A DNA stretch of 43,302 nucleotides from an uncultured Phycisphaerae bacterium. Its GTDB lineage: Bacteria > Planctomycetota > Phycisphaerae > Sedimentisphaerales > Anaerohalosphaeraceae. This document shows positions 16,402 to 25,634 of this stretch, one piece after another. Under the pieces are notes generated by a model. It searched no databases and had not been told where the DNA came from. It saw only the letters and a program-made list of their open reading frames with translations. How positions within the stretch are numbered: the first letter of the stretch is position 1; each line of letters opens with the position of its first letter. A program made the position numbers and the translations under genes. Location: contig CALEDR010000032.1 in NCBI GenBank assembly GCA_937949545.1, positions 1 through 43,302 of the forward strand, given 5' to 3'.

Positions 16402-18239
16402 TTGTACTGCTTCCAATAGGTGCGGCGTTTGTCCGCATCGATTCGATAATACTTGGCGAATCCTCCTCCCATACATTCGGCTTTATAGGCGTTCGGCTTG
16501 AAATTTCCGACCCAGTCGTGATAGAGAATATATCCGATGCGGTGATACACAAAGGCCACGGGCATATCTTCAATAACCAGCCGCTCAGCCTGCCGATACA
16601 AGCGGGTCCGCTCCGGCGAAGGCGGCAGAACGCGAATCTGCTCATACAGCCGGTCAAATTCGGGGCTGGAATAGTTGCTGCTGTTGGGCCAGGGAGCATT
16701 CGGACCGTAAAAGACCTGGAGGAAGCTTTCCGTATCAGGATAATCGGCCATCCAGCCGGTCCCGCCGATCAGCTGGAGCTGATTGGTCCGCATCTTCTCC
16801 AAAAATGTCGGCCAGTCGAACACTTCAATCTGGACCTGAAGACCGATTTCCTGAATGTTTCGCTGAAAATACTGGGCAATTTGGCGATACGTGGTATCGG
16901 TGCCGCCGACCGCCAGCCGAAGCCGCGGAATCGGACCGCCGTGGAGCTGCTCGGCCTGACGCAAATAAGCCCGTGCCTTCTCCAAGTCAAAAACAGAACG
17001 GGAAACCTGCACGATGTTGGGGTCATAATCCTCCATCGCCGGCGAAATAAAACCATGGGCGACAATGCCCCGGCCGTTCATCAGCAGCTCAATAAACTTT
17101 TCCCGGTTTATCGCATAATTGATTGCCAGCCGGAGCGGCTTATTTTTTCCCAAAATCGGGTCGCTCATATTAAACGACACATAAAACACATTCGGCTCAA
17201 TAAACGTCTGCAGCCGAATCCCCCTTCGCTTCATATCCTCCGTGAGGGTCTTGCCGAAGGCAACGGCCTGTCCGAAATTGTCCTTTGGGATGGAATTGAT
17301 GTCAATCCGCCCCCGCATAAACATCAGCCAGCGGGGCTGGTCTTCCTCAATAATGCGCCAGATAATCCGGTCAATAAAGGGAACACGCAGACCTGCATCT
17401 GCCAAAAGCCCCTGTTCGACATCCTCAGGCATTCCTTCGGTCGGATAAAAATCGGGTCGGTAAGACGGGTTGCGTACGGCCTCAATATAACTGCCTTTGA
17501 CCCATTTCTTCAGAACAAACGGACCGGTGCCGACAGCGTGGCTGCGAATCTCATCCCCGTAGTACTCCACCGCCTCACGGGCCATCGGCGCCGTCGGCAC
17601 GTGGGCCAGCCAGAAAACCAGCTGCGGCCACGGACGAATCAGTCGGATTCGCAGCAGATGCGGTTCGAGCGCCTCCAGCCCCTCCACCGGCCTGGAATAG
17701 TCCACACGCCCTTTTTCACAAGTCTTGGAATACTCGCGAAATTCATTGAGACCGACAATCCGATCGTCAAAAATCCACCAGTTTTTGCTGGCGGTCTTGG
17801 CATCGGCGATCCGCTTCCAGGCGTAGATAAAATCCTCCGCTGTGACATTCCTTCCTTTGCCGCTTGGAAAGCAGGGAGCATCGTGGAAATAAACATCCGG
17901 ACGAATCCGAATGGTATAAGTGCAGCCGTCTTGGGAAACCTCCGGCATCTGGGCCGCCAGCTGCGGCACCAGCTCGTACGGACGCTTGAGATAATGATAA
18001 TAATACAGCGTTTCAAAAAATTCTCGTGAAACCTCATCGGCAGGCACATCGCCGATTTGGGCCGGGTCGAGGGTTTGAATCTTGGCCCGGGAACGCTGCT
18101 GAAAAAGAATCTCAGAATGAGAAGATGAATCTTTGGTACGGCAGGAAACCGCCAGCAGCCCGAGAAAAAGCATGCCGAACATCCCTCCTCGTTTCCAGCG
18201 AATCGGCTCGTTTGTCGGCTGCGGCTTCAAACGATCCAC
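16398..18239 (-). CDS. Extracellular solute-binding lipoprotein, family 5 (copy 1)
   Basis: 613 residues from GTG 18239, which follows AAAGGAAA by about 7 bases and leaves a positively charged n-region before the hydrophobic core and lipobox (GMLFLGLLAVSC). ATG 18182 (MFGMLFLG) is an alternative, though its GGAGG sits directly against it. The open frame continues to 18374 into the upstream gene and is ignored. Family 5 features: IQTLDPAQIGD at the mature N-terminus, CTYTIRIRPDVYFHDAP, AVGTGPFVLKKW, and DYPDTESFLQVFY near the C-terminus. The length is nearly equal to copy 2, and the two are adjacent with an ATGA overlap. Two receptors for one importer could widen its substrate range. Confidence 0.92.
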   Translation of the reverse strand: MDRLKPQPTNEPIRWKRGGMFGMLFLGLLAVSCRTKDSSSHSEILFQQRSRAKIQTLDPAQIGDVPADEVSREFFETLYYYHYLKRPYELVPQLAAQMPEVSQDGCTYTIRIRPDVYFHDAPCFPSGKGRNVTAEDFIYAWKRIADAKTASKNWWIFDDRIVGLNEFREYSKTCEKGRVDYSRPVEGLEALEPHLLRIRLIRPWPQLVFWLAHVPTAPMAREAVEYYGDEIRSHAVGTGPFVLKKWVKGSYIEAVRNPSYRPDFYPTEGMPEDVEQGLLADAGLRVPFIDRIIWRIIEEDQPRWLMFMRGRIDINSIPKDNFGQAVAFGKTLTEDMKRRGIRLQTFIEPNVFYVSFNMSDPILGKNKPLRLAINYAINREKFIELLMNGRGIVAHGFISPAMEDYDPNIVQVSRSVFDLEKARAYLRQAEQLHGGPIPRLRLAVGGTDTTYRQIAQYFQRNIQEIGLQVQIEVFDWPTFLEKMRTNQLQLIGGTGWMADYPDTESFLQVFYGPNAPWPNSSNYSSPEFDRLYEQIRVLPPSPERTRLYRQAERLVIEDMPVAFVYHRIGYILYHDWVGNFKPNAYKAECMGGGFAKYYRIDADKRRTYWKQYK

Positions 18240-18285
18240 GGTTTGTTTCCTTTGGGGCCCGACGGACAAGGCATTCTGCGACTGA

Positions 18286-19428
18286 CTATCCTGTTGAAAC
18301 AGAAGCCGGCGCCGCAAAGCAGTTCGGCAGGGTCGGAGGAACGGACAAAGACCGACCGTCCGCATCCCGCCCAAAATCGATGCCCAGCCGCGTCGGCAGG
18401 GTTCCTCGACGGCTGACCGTTCCCATCAGCTCCTCATAAACCGGCTGCAATCCGCCGGTCCGCTCAAAAGCCCGGCGAATGCCGGCCGCTGAAATCTCCA
18501 GTTTCGGCAGCAGACGGTCTTCCGTCTCCGCCAGCACCGTAATCAGCTGGGCGCGGGCTTCTTCGGAAAGATTTTTTCCGCCGGCGGCCTCATTCTGGAG
18601 CCACCGCTGCATGACGGCACTGAGCAAAAGAGCAAAACGGCGGCCTGCCGCGCTTTTTTCCTCCGGCAGTCTGGCCGACACATATTTGTCCGTCAGCGCC
18701 GTCAGAATCCGCCCATCCACCCAGGCGTTTTTCTCCCGACACTGGGCATAATCAGCCAGCCGACGAGCTGTCAGCTGCTCGAGCAGCTCCGAGGAACGCC
18801 CGTCCTGCCAGGCCGCCGCAAAACCGGCCGTCATAGCCAAAATCTCCGGCAGCGACTCGTTTTGAATCACGGACTGAAGCGCCCCGAAAATCTTTTGAGC
18901 CGCTTCCGGATTGGCGGTTGTTTCCGAATTGAGCTGTTTGGCGATTTCCAGATCTGTCAGGGATTTGACCGCCCAGTAGCGCACCACAGCATCCTCGTCC
19001 TGCGACCACAAAACCCCAAACTCCGCCAGAAGCAGGCTTCGCAGCTCAGCAACCAGAATAGCCAGATTTCGGCGCACCATTCGCCGACGGGCAGGGTCTT
19101 CGATACGCTCGGGGGCTGTTTGAGCCAGTCCGCTCAGACGCTCCCGCAGAATCGTCAGATAAGCCGTGGCATATAAACTTAAATCCTTCGTGCCCTTCTG
19201 TTCTACCATCTGCCGGCGGGTTTTGGCCATTTCTTCCGATTGTTCCGCCAAGAAAAGCCCATTCAGGGCCGACAAAAGAAACTTGTCGATTTCCGCTTTG
19301 TCCTGCTCGGAAATCTGGGAACCGGACTCCGCCCGAAGTCGAACGGCAGTGATGGCTTCTGTTGGAACGACGGCCTGTGCGAATGAAGCAAATACCCCGG
19401 CGGCCAGAAAGAAAAAGACCCTTTTCAT
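18286..19428 (-). CDS. Secreted helical protein of unknown function
   Basis: 380 residues, not recognised. The signal peptide is MKRVFFFLAAGVFASFAQA. The rest looks all-alpha, rich in Ala, Leu, Glu and Arg. One stretch (QDEDAVVRYWAVKSLTDLEI) resembles a HEAT repeat, so a HEAT-like scaffold is possible. The C-terminal ~60 residues (from RRGTLPTRLGIDFGRD) look less ordered. It is the first gene after a strong predicted promoter and stands 46 bases before the solute-binding genes, so it is likely co-transcribed with the importer. The ribosome site GAAGGTG lies about 9 bases before ATG 19428. A role in the envelope linked to uptake is an inference from position only. Confidence 0.72.
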   Translation of the reverse strand: MKRVFFFLAAGVFASFAQAVVPTEAITAVRLRAESGSQISEQDKAEIDKFLLSALNGLFLAEQSEEMAKTRRQMVEQKGTKDLSLYATAYLTILRERLSGLAQTAPERIEDPARRRMVRRNLAILVAELRSLLLAEFGVLWSQDEDAVVRYWAVKSLTDLEIAKQLNSETTANPEAAQKIFGALQSVIQNESLPEILAMTAGFAAAWQDGRSSELLEQLTARRLADYAQCREKNAWVDGRILTALTDKYVSARLPEEKSAAGRRFALLLSAVMQRWLQNEAAGGKNLSEEARAQLITVLAETEDRLLPKLEISAAGIRRAFERTGGLQPVYEELMGTVSRRGTLPTRLGIDFGRDADGRSLSVPPTLPNCFAAPASVSTG

Positions 19429-19485
19429 CGGCTTGCACCTTCAGAAAACGAATTTAATGTATCCACAATATACGAGAGTACGCAA

Positions 19486-19514
19486 AGAATAGCCCCTCAT
19501 CACCATTCTGTCAA
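19486..19514 (-). promoter_or_regulatory. Sigma70-type promoter of the importer operon
   Basis: On the minus strand TTGACA (19514-19509) and TATTCT (19491-19486) are separated by exactly 17 bases. Transcription would start near 19479, giving a ~50-base leader to ATG 19428. This would drive the unknown secreted protein, the ABC importer genes and perhaps the STAS, ACT and PQQ genes. Confidence 0.7.
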
Positions 19515-19663
19515 GGATTTAAGCGGCCCCAGACTTGCGATTTCCCTGATTTTCCGGTCCCATAATCAAAAGAACCATCAAAGACCGGAAAGGCCCTCAA
19601 ACAAAGGTTCCGTTTGACCGAAAAAGGAAAGTGTCGGAATCATTCCTTTCTGATTGGAAAAAA

Positions 19664-19692
19664 TTGTAAGAGAAACCCAAAAACTATATACT
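19664..19692 (+). promoter_or_regulatory. Sigma70-type promoter of the DUF547 gene
   Basis: TTGTAA (19664-19669), a 17-base spacer and TATACT (19687-19692). The start would be near 19699, with AAGGA six bases before ATG 19722. The 293-base gap between the two divergent genes (19429-19721) holds this promoter and the one on the other strand; nothing else was recognised there. Confidence 0.65.
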
Positions 19693-19721
19693 TCTTATAG
19701 AAAAGTGGAAAAAGGAATCCG

Positions 19722-20705
19722 ATGAAAAGGATATTTATTTGTCTTTTTATGCCTTTTTTGCCTGCCGCCTTGCTGCTGACGCTGGGAGTATCCGCTTTGG
19801 GGCAGGAAAAAAACAGCGAACCAAACTCTGTTTCCAGCCAGACCGAACCCTCTCCTGCTGCTTCTGCGGAGCCGAACAGCCCGGAGTCCAACGGGAATGG
19901 AACAGCCGGTGTTTCGACCATCGTGGATGAACAGTCAGACAGCCGCATTCCGGAATTTTTGGACCTGTGCGACCGCATCTTCTCCGCCTATGTAACGGAA
20001 GACGGGCTGGTCCGGTATGCCGCCCTGCGGAGAAATCGTCTTGAACTGCTTCCGGCCATGCGTCTGCTCAAAGAAATCAACCCGCTGCACCTGATGGCCC
20101 TCAGTCAGGAGGACAAAACAGCTTTCTGGATTAACGTATACAATCTCTGCACCCTGCAGCTGATTATAGACAACTACCCGATTCAGCCGAAATGGTATAT
20201 GATTCGTTATCCCAGCAACAGTATCATGCAAATCTCCAATCCGTGGACAAAGAATTATTTCTGGGTGCAGGGGTTTCAGTACACTCTGGAAGAGATTGAG
20301 CAGGAATTTCTGCTGGCCCGCACCAAAGACCCGCGGATTTGTTTTGTTCTGTCTTATGCCAGTTTGGGCGGAGGGCGTCAGCGCAATGAGGCCTATCGAG
20401 GCAGCAAACTGGACCAGCAACTGGACGACCAGGTACGCAAGTATCTGTTCAGTCAGCAGGGGTATTCTCTGAACCGGGAAGAACAAACCGTCTCGCTGTC
20501 GGTGCTGTTCCAGACCAAGCGAACAGTTTTTTTAGAATCAGAGTACGCCTCAATCCGGCGGTTTCGGGATTATCCGGAGACTCAGCGGGCGTGGCTGAAC
20601 TTTTTAGCGCGTTATCTGAGCGCCGAAGAGATTCAATTTTTTGAAAGCACGCCAGTGACCTTCAAAATGATTAACTACGACTGGCGTCTGGATGAGATTC
20701 TTTAG
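19722..20705 (+). CDS. DUF547 domain secreted protein
   Basis: 327 residues. Residues 1-27 are a signal peptide (MKRIFICLFMPFLPAALLLT, then SALGQ), followed by a Ser/Pro/Glu/Asn-rich linker (~28-70). From ~75 the DUF547 fold is clear: LVRYAALRRNRLELLPAM, DKTAFWINVYNLCTLQLIIDNY, TLEEIEQEFL, DPRICFVLSYASLGGG and LDQQLDDQVRKYL. In most relatives the motif after the arginine is 'CASLGCP'; here both cysteines are missing (YASLGGG). The family is found in many secreted bacterial proteins and resembles a cysteine-protease/transglutaminase-like fold, but its function is not established. Own promoter; no operon partner. The downstream gene is convergent. Confidence 0.85.
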   Translation: MKRIFICLFMPFLPAALLLTLGVSALGQEKNSEPNSVSSQTEPSPAASAEPNSPESNGNGTAGVSTIVDEQSDSRIPEFLDLCDRIFSAYVTEDGLVRYAALRRNRLELLPAMRLLKEINPLHLMALSQEDKTAFWINVYNLCTLQLIIDNYPIQPKWYMIRYPSNSIMQISNPWTKNYFWVQGFQYTLEEIEQEFLLARTKDPRICFVLSYASLGGGRQRNEAYRGSKLDQQLDDQVRKYLFSQQGYSLNREEQTVSLSVLFQTKRTVFLESEYASIRRFRDYPETQRAWLNFLARYLSAEEIQFFESTPVTFKMINYDWRLDEIL

Positions 20706-20751
20706 TCGTTTATGAAAACCGGTGTGAACGCCGGTCAGCCAAGCAGGATTT

Positions 20752-21477
20752 TTACGAATCCGGAAAGATTTCTTGGGCCCGGCAGCGGATGAATCGTTTT
20801 TTCATCCATCGAACGGCCAGCAAATCCGCAAACGCCCGAAAGATTCTGTTCCAGACGCCGTATTTGGCTCGTCCGGCATATCGGGGATGGTGCGAGACAG
20901 GCACCTCGATGACCCGATACCCCTGCATCTTCACCAGCGTAGGCATAAATCGGTGCATCCCCTCAAAAAACGGCAGCCCCTCCAGACAGCATCGTTTGTA
21001 AACCTTCAGCGAACAAGCCGAGTCGTGAATCGTTTCATCCGTCAGCTTATTGCGGACAAAGTTGGCGATTTTTGTGGACACTTTGCGAAGCCAAGGGTCC
21101 TGCCGCTTCTGCCGCCAGCCGCATACGGCATCGGCCTTGTCGAGCAGGGCCATCAGACGGGGGATTTCCGCCGGGTCATTTTGAAGGTCCGCATCCAGCG
21201 TTGCAACAATCCGCCCACGAACCGCCTGAAAACCGGCCCACATCGCTGCGGTCTGTCCGTGCGGACCGTCTAATTTGAGAATACGAAGCCAGGGCGTCGT
21301 CCTCTGTTCGACCTTCAGAATCTCCAGGGTCCGGTCCGTGCTTCCGTCATCCACAACAACCACCTCAAACGAAAGGCCGGTCTTCTCCAAAACCTCGCGA
21401 ATCCGCTTCAGCAGCGGCCCGACCGTTTCCTCTTCATTGCGGGCGGGAATCACCAGCGACAGTTCGACAGGATTCAT
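20752..21477 (-). CDS. Glycosyltransferase family 2 (dolichyl-phosphate mannose synthase-like)
   Basis: 241 residues if translation starts at ATG 21477 (MNPVELSLVIPARNEEETVG), the point where the GT2 domain begins. ATG 21498 and 21510 and TTG 21537 are in frame but have no clear ribosome site. The nucleotide-sugar fold is clear: VVVDDGSTDRT, then the metal-binding DXD as TLDADLQNDP, then DSACSLKVYKR and the GMHRFMPTL segment typical of DPM1/ArnC-like enzymes. No membrane helices follow the catalytic domain, so it probably makes a polyprenyl-phosphate sugar at the cytoplasmic face. It overlaps the end of the ArnT-LAB_N gene by 44 bases, which implies coupling. It would supply the lipid-linked sugar donor that the ArnT-like protein needs. 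Confidence 0.87.
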   Translation of the reverse strand: MNPVELSLVIPARNEEETVGPLLKRIREVLEKTGLSFEVVVVDDGSTDRTLEILKVEQRTTPWLRILKLDGPHGQTAAMWAGFQAVRGRIVATLDADLQNDPAEIPRLMALLDKADAVCGWRQKRQDPWLRKVSTKIANFVRNKLTDETIHDSACSLKVYKRCCLEGLPFFEGMHRFMPTLVKMQGYRVIEVPVSHHPRYAGRAKYGVWNRIFRAFADLLAVRWMKKRFIRCRAQEIFPDS

Positions 21478-23593
21478 GTTGGTTTGACTGTCCGTCATTC
21501 TTTTGGTCATCTGAAACACGTCGTTCTGTGCCCTCAAGCGAAAGATTCGGCTCTGAAGGAACCTCCGCCCACCGTTGCTTGTAAATCAGCCATAAGTTTC
21601 GCAAATAAATAAACACTCCGGCGGATTGGCCGAAAATAAAAACCGGATCCCGGCGATAAATCGAATACACCAGCAGCATCAGACCGCCGGCCAGACTGAA
21701 CCACCAAAACACCACCGGCACGACACTCTGGCCGGCTTTTTCGGATGCAATCCACTGAATGAAAAAACGGAGGAAGAAAAGGGTTTGAGCCGATAGGCCA
21801 AACACAACCCACATCAGTTCCCAGGTCAGCCACGGTGGGAAGACGGCTTCAAAAGACGGGTATTCATACGGAGGGGCCTGCCAATCGCCTGCTTTTAGGA
21901 AAAACAGTCCGGAATAGTTCCCAGCTTCCTCGACAAGAGTTTCCCAATCCTGGTCATCCTCATCGAAGCGGGAAGCATGCAAAGAGGGCCAAAGAATATC
22001 TTTCTTTTTTTCTTGGGGATAGAAAAAAACAATGTGCGGAGCCCACAAACGCGCCTCGGATAGTTTGTCCCCACGAACAATGACAAATCCATCCGGATGT
22101 TTGTGCAGGAAGTCCTGAAGATTCTCTGCACCAAAGACAGAGAGAATCGGACGGCGCAAATGATAGACCAAAGTATCATCCCTTCCTTCAAAATAAATTA
22201 TCGGGCTGTCGCCGATTACCTGGCGAGCCATCTGACAGAAACGAGCTGGTGACAGGCGAACATCTTCTTGGGGGAGCAAAAAACCGAAAAGAATGTATCC
22301 AGCCACCAGAAGGCCGGCCGTCTGCGCAATCAAAAGAGCCTTCACGTTTTTTCGGAAAAGAAATCCCAATGATGCCACTCCACCCGACACTAATCCGGCT
22401 CCGGCCGTGAGCAGCCAAACCGTTCTCTGAAACGGATCAAACACGGCATATCCCGCCACAGCGAGCCCCGCCAGGACGATAATCATTGACTGGAAAACAA
22501 GCAGAATCTGATTGGCACGGTAAGAGGGAGCGTTCTGCTGAATATTCCGGCTGATTTGCTCCCAGGCCGCTGCCGTCAAAATTCCCGTCATCGGCAGCAG
22601 CGGCGCCATATAATCAATCTTCTTTTTTCCTACAAAGGAAAAACAAACCACAGCCGCCATTATAGTGAAGGTCAGCCAAAGTGTTTTTCGCTGCAGAATC
22701 CTGTCCGGACGTACTTCCTTCCACAAAGGCAGGAAAACAGCCGCCGTCGCCGCCACCGACCAGGGAAATGTCGCCAGGGGAAACTGAGTCAGATAAAAAT
22801 AAAACGGACGCCGACTGTTTACGCCGGCTTCTACATTCCGAAGAAGATCCGAAAACCAAACCTGCCGAACCGTCTCCAGGCCGAGACGGTGAATCAGCAA
22901 GAACGGCCAGAGAAGGGAAAGCCCTGCCACAACAAGCAGAGCCCCCAAAAGCCACCCAACCCTCGGGCGTCTGTCCGGAAACAGCCAGAAGGCCCAAACT
23001 GCCATCGGCACCACAAAAAAGAACACGACCGGCCCCTTGGCCAGGGTGCCCAGAGCGGCGGATGCCCCCAGAAGCAGCCATAGCCAATCGCGGCGTTCCG
23101 CTCCCCAAAAAATGGTTGAAACAATCAGCAGCGATAAGGTGACGGTAAAGGTCAGATAAATATCCACTTCCGCACTGCGGGATTCAATCAGATAGCTGAG
23201 CGTCAAGGAAACGAACAGGGCTGTGAGTAAACCGGTACGCCTGTCGAAAAGCTGTGAGGAACAGGCCGCCGCCATCAAAACTCCGGCTAATCCTAACAAT
23301 GCGGAAGGCATTCGAAAAACCTTCTCCTCCATGAAACCGGCCATCGAACGGAACAGCGCCACAGTCCAGTAAGGCAGAGGCGGCTTTTCCAGACGAATCC
23401 GGTCATTAAACATTGGAACAATCCAATCGCCGCTTCGGACCATATTGTCCGCCGTCACCACCACGCGGGCCTCATGAACGCTCTTCAGTTCAGGATACTC
23501 AATCCGAACAAAAAAGAGGCCCCACGCAAGCAGCGTCACCAGAATAAGCCCCAGAACAGAAAAAGAATCAGATTCTCTGGTCATTACGTTCAT
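21434..23593 (-). CDS. ArnT-like glycosyltransferase fused to a LAB_N domain
   Basis: 719 residues. Residues ~1-560 form a GT-C membrane glycosyltransferase of the ArnT/PMT family. The first helix (VLGLILVTLLAWGLFFVRIE) is followed by the catalytic loop RIEYPELKSVHEARVVVTAD and the RLEKPPLPYWTVAL motif, then about ten more helices and a periplasmic domain. Residues ~590-690 are a second domain, LAB_N (lipid-A-disaccharide synthase N-terminal): FFLRFFIQWIASEKAGQSVV, then PVVFWWFSLAGGLMLLVYSI, RRDPVFIFGQ and YLRNLWLI. In other bacteria these occur as separate adjacent genes. ArnT enzymes move a sugar from undecaprenyl phosphate to lipid A or other envelope acceptors. The gene is expressed from a promoter so close to the ATG that the transcript is nearly leaderless; no Shine-Dalgarno is present. 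Confidence 0.88.
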   Translation of the reverse strand: MNVMTRESDSFSVLGLILVTLLAWGLFFVRIEYPELKSVHEARVVVTADNMVRSGDWIVPMFNDRIRLEKPPLPYWTVALFRSMAGFMEEKVFRMPSALLGLAGVLMAAACSSQLFDRRTGLLTALFVSLTLSYLIESRSAEVDIYLTFTVTLSLLIVSTIFWGAERRDWLWLLLGASAALGTLAKGPVVFFFVVPMAVWAFWLFPDRRPRVGWLLGALLVVAGLSLLWPFLLIHRLGLETVRQVWFSDLLRNVEAGVNSRRPFYFYLTQFPLATFPWSVAATAAVFLPLWKEVRPDRILQRKTLWLTFTIMAAVVCFSFVGKKKIDYMAPLLPMTGILTAAAWEQISRNIQQNAPSYRANQILLVFQSMIIVLAGLAVAGYAVFDPFQRTVWLLTAGAGLVSGGVASLGFLFRKNVKALLIAQTAGLLVAGYILFGFLLPQEDVRLSPARFCQMARQVIGDSPIIYFEGRDDTLVYHLRRPILSVFGAENLQDFLHKHPDGFVIVRGDKLSEARLWAPHIVFFYPQEKKKDILWPSLHASRFDEDDQDWETLVEEAGNYSGLFFLKAGDWQAPPYEYPSFEAVFPPWLTWELMWVVFGLSAQTLFFLRFFIQWIASEKAGQSVVPVVFWWFSLAGGLMLLVYSIYRRDPVFIFGQSAGVFIYLRNLWLIYKQRWAEVPSEPNLSLEGTERRVSDDQKNDGQSNQHESCRTVAGDSRPQ

Positions 23594-23602
23594 TGTGATC
23601 AG

Positions 23603-23630
23603 ATTATAAATATTCTCTCCGCTGTGTCCA
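23603..23630 (-). promoter_or_regulatory. Promoter abutting the ArnT-LAB_N start codon
   Basis: Minus strand TGGACA (23630-23625), 16-base spacer, perfect TATAAT (23608-23603). The expected start point (~23596) is about three bases before ATG 23593, and no ribosome site is present, which suggests a leaderless mRNA. Confidence 0.65.
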
Positions 23631-23675
23631 GTTTTTCCTGCAGAGAGAGCTTTTGGACTTCAGAAACTGTGCCGG

Positions 23676-25442
23676 CTAAAACAGGCCCTGAATCTTTCCG
23701 CTCTTGACATTGACATCGATGCGTCGGAAGGCCGGGTCGGAACCGGTTCCGGGCAAAAGTTTGATGTCGCCGGCGATGGGGACAACGTAACCGGCGCCTT
23801 CATAAATCATCACATCTCGGATCGGCAGTTTCCAGCCGCGCGGACGGCCTTTGAGGTCCGGGTCGTGAGACAAACTTAAGTGGGTCTTGACCATGCAGGT
23901 TCCCATCTGCCGTCGGAGAGGGTCAGCATCAATCTTTTTCAGTTTTTGAAGGGCTTTTTCTTCAAAAACCACTCCATCTGCGCCGTAAATCTGCGTTGCA
24001 ATCAGTTCAATTCGTTCCTTATGAGGCATCTCGAGGGGATATAAATAATCAAAATCGCGCTCCTCCTGTGCGGCGGCGGCGACTTTCTCCGCCAGCTCGA
24101 GAGCCCCTTCTCCGCCTCGAAGCCAATGGTCGGAAACAGCCGCTTCGGCCCCGTGGTCTTCGGCAAACCGGCGGACAAAATTCAATTCCGCATCTGTATC
24201 CGTTTTAAAGCGGTTGATGCAGACAATCGGACGGATTCCGGATTTGCGGACGATTTCAATATGAGCAGCCAGATTCTCGCAGCCCTTCTCAAGCAGTTCG
24301 AGGTGCTCTCGGGTATATTCGATACTGAGCGGGGCGCCGGGTTTGACGGCCGGACCGCCGCCGTGCATCTTCAGGGCACGAACCGTCGCCACAATCACCA
24401 CTGCATGGGGCTTCAGACCCGACATCCGGCATTTGAGATTCCAGAATTTTTCGTAGCCGATATCCGTCCCGAAACCGCTCTCGGTGACGACATAATCCGC
24501 CAGCTTACAGGCAACCAGGTCCGCGATAATGCTGCTTTGACCGATGGCGATATTGGCAAAAGGGCCGGCGTGCACCAAAATGGGCTGGCCTTCGATGGTT
24601 TGCAGCAGGTTGGGATTGAGGGCCTCCACCATCCAGGCCGTCATCGCCCCGTCCACCTCTAGGTCAGCGGTTGTGATAGGATTGCCGTCCTTGTCGTAGG
24701 CCATCACGATTTTGCTCATTCGCTGCCGCATATCAGCAAGCCCTTTTGCCACCGCCAGAATAGCCATCACCTCGCTGGAGACGGAGATTTGGAAGCCGGA
24801 TTCCATCTGAACCCCATCCATTTTTCCGCCTTTCCCAATGGTGATGTTCCGCAGGGCCTGCGCACAGAAATCAATCGCCCACTTCCACTGAATATTCTCC
24901 GGGTCAATATTGAGCCGGGGAAGACCGATTTTAGCCAGCCGTTCATCATCATAGTTGCGTTCATGCTGCATCCGGGCCGTCAAAGCAACCATGGCTAAAT
25001 TGTGGGCATTCGTGACACATTCGATATCGCCGGTCAGCCGGAAAGAAAACGGAACCAGCGGAATGCACTGGGAAAGCCCCCCGCCGGCCGCAGTTCCCTT
25101 GATGTTGAAAGTCGGGCCGCCGCTGGGCTGACGAATGGTGCCCACCACACGTTTGCCCAGTTTGCCGAGCCCCTGGACAAGCCCGATGGTTGTCGTAGTC
25201 TTCCCTTCACCCAAGGGGGTGGGGGTAATGGCCGTTACATCGATGTATCGGGCATTCGGGGCAAACCGGAGCCGCTCAAGAATCTTTTTATAGTCCAGTT
25301 TGGCCAGTTTTTCCCCCATCGGAAGCAATTCGCCGTAAGCCAGCCCCAAATCACGGGCCAACTGATAGAGGGGCTTCATATTCTCTTCGGCGGCTTCGGC
25401 TATCTGCCAGTCGGGCATCACTCGCGGGTCCAGCGTACTCAT
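23676..25442 (-). CDS. fhs: Formate-tetrahydrofolate ligase
   Basis: 588 residues from ATG 25442, behind GAGGG. The enzyme joins formate to tetrahydrofolate with ATP to give 10-formyl-THF in the cytoplasm. This feeds purine and formyl-Met synthesis, or the methyl branch of the Wood-Ljungdahl pathway. The ATP P-loop is [12 protein letters not shown] (73-84); the start [14 protein letters not shown] and the [20 protein letters not shown] segment are characteristic. It is about 30 residues longer than the common ~557-residue form, and the region after the glycine-rich loop ([20 protein letters not shown]) differs from the clostridial 'LHFTGD..A..AANNL' pattern, placing it in a divergent long subfamily. 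It is transcribed alone, 82 bases upstream of the ArnT-LAB_N start. No other C1-pathway gene is in the window. Confidence 0.96.
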   Translation of the reverse strand: MSTLDPRVMPDWQIAEAAEENMKPLYQLARDLGLAYGELLPMGEKLAKLDYKKILERLRFAPNARYIDVTAITPTPLGEGKTTTTIGLVQGLGKLGKRVVGTIRQPSGGPTFNIKGTAAGGGLSQCIPLVPFSFRLTGDIECVTNAHNLAMVALTARMQHERNYDDERLAKIGLPRLNIDPENIQWKWAIDFCAQALRNITIGKGGKMDGVQMESGFQISVSSEVMAILAVAKGLADMRQRMSKIVMAYDKDGNPITTADLEVDGAMTAWMVEALNPNLLQTIEGQPILVHAGPFANIAIGQSSIIADLVACKLADYVVTESGFGTDIGYEKFWNLKCRMSGLKPHAVVIVATVRALKMHGGGPAVKPGAPLSIEYTREHLELLEKGCENLAAHIEIVRKSGIRPIVCINRFKTDTDAELNFVRRFAEDHGAEAAVSDHWLRGGEGALELAEKVAAAAQEERDFDYLYPLEMPHKERIELIATQIYGADGVVFEEKALQKLKKIDADPLRRQMGTCMVKTHLSLSHDPDLKGRPRGWKLPIRDVMIYEGAGYVVPIAGDIKLLPGTGSDPAFRRIDVNVKSGKIQGLF

Positions 25443-25634
25443 CGTCTTATTCCCTCAAAGTCCGTCTCTTATTTCGGGAGTTTCAGTATATAAAATTATC
25501 GGAGAAAATTCTTTGCTTTTTTCTTGTAAGAAAATATGAATTCTTCAGCATGTGGACACTGTATGTCTGTTTTTGTTTGTATAAGAAATCTCGATATAGA
25601 AAAAAGTTAATATACCGAAAAAGTCTTTTTTTTC

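Noticed and set aside
20717-20757. ACCGG...CCGGT inverted repeat after the DUF547 gene as a terminator
   Set aside because: The stem is short and interrupted, and the T-run comes more than ten bases later.
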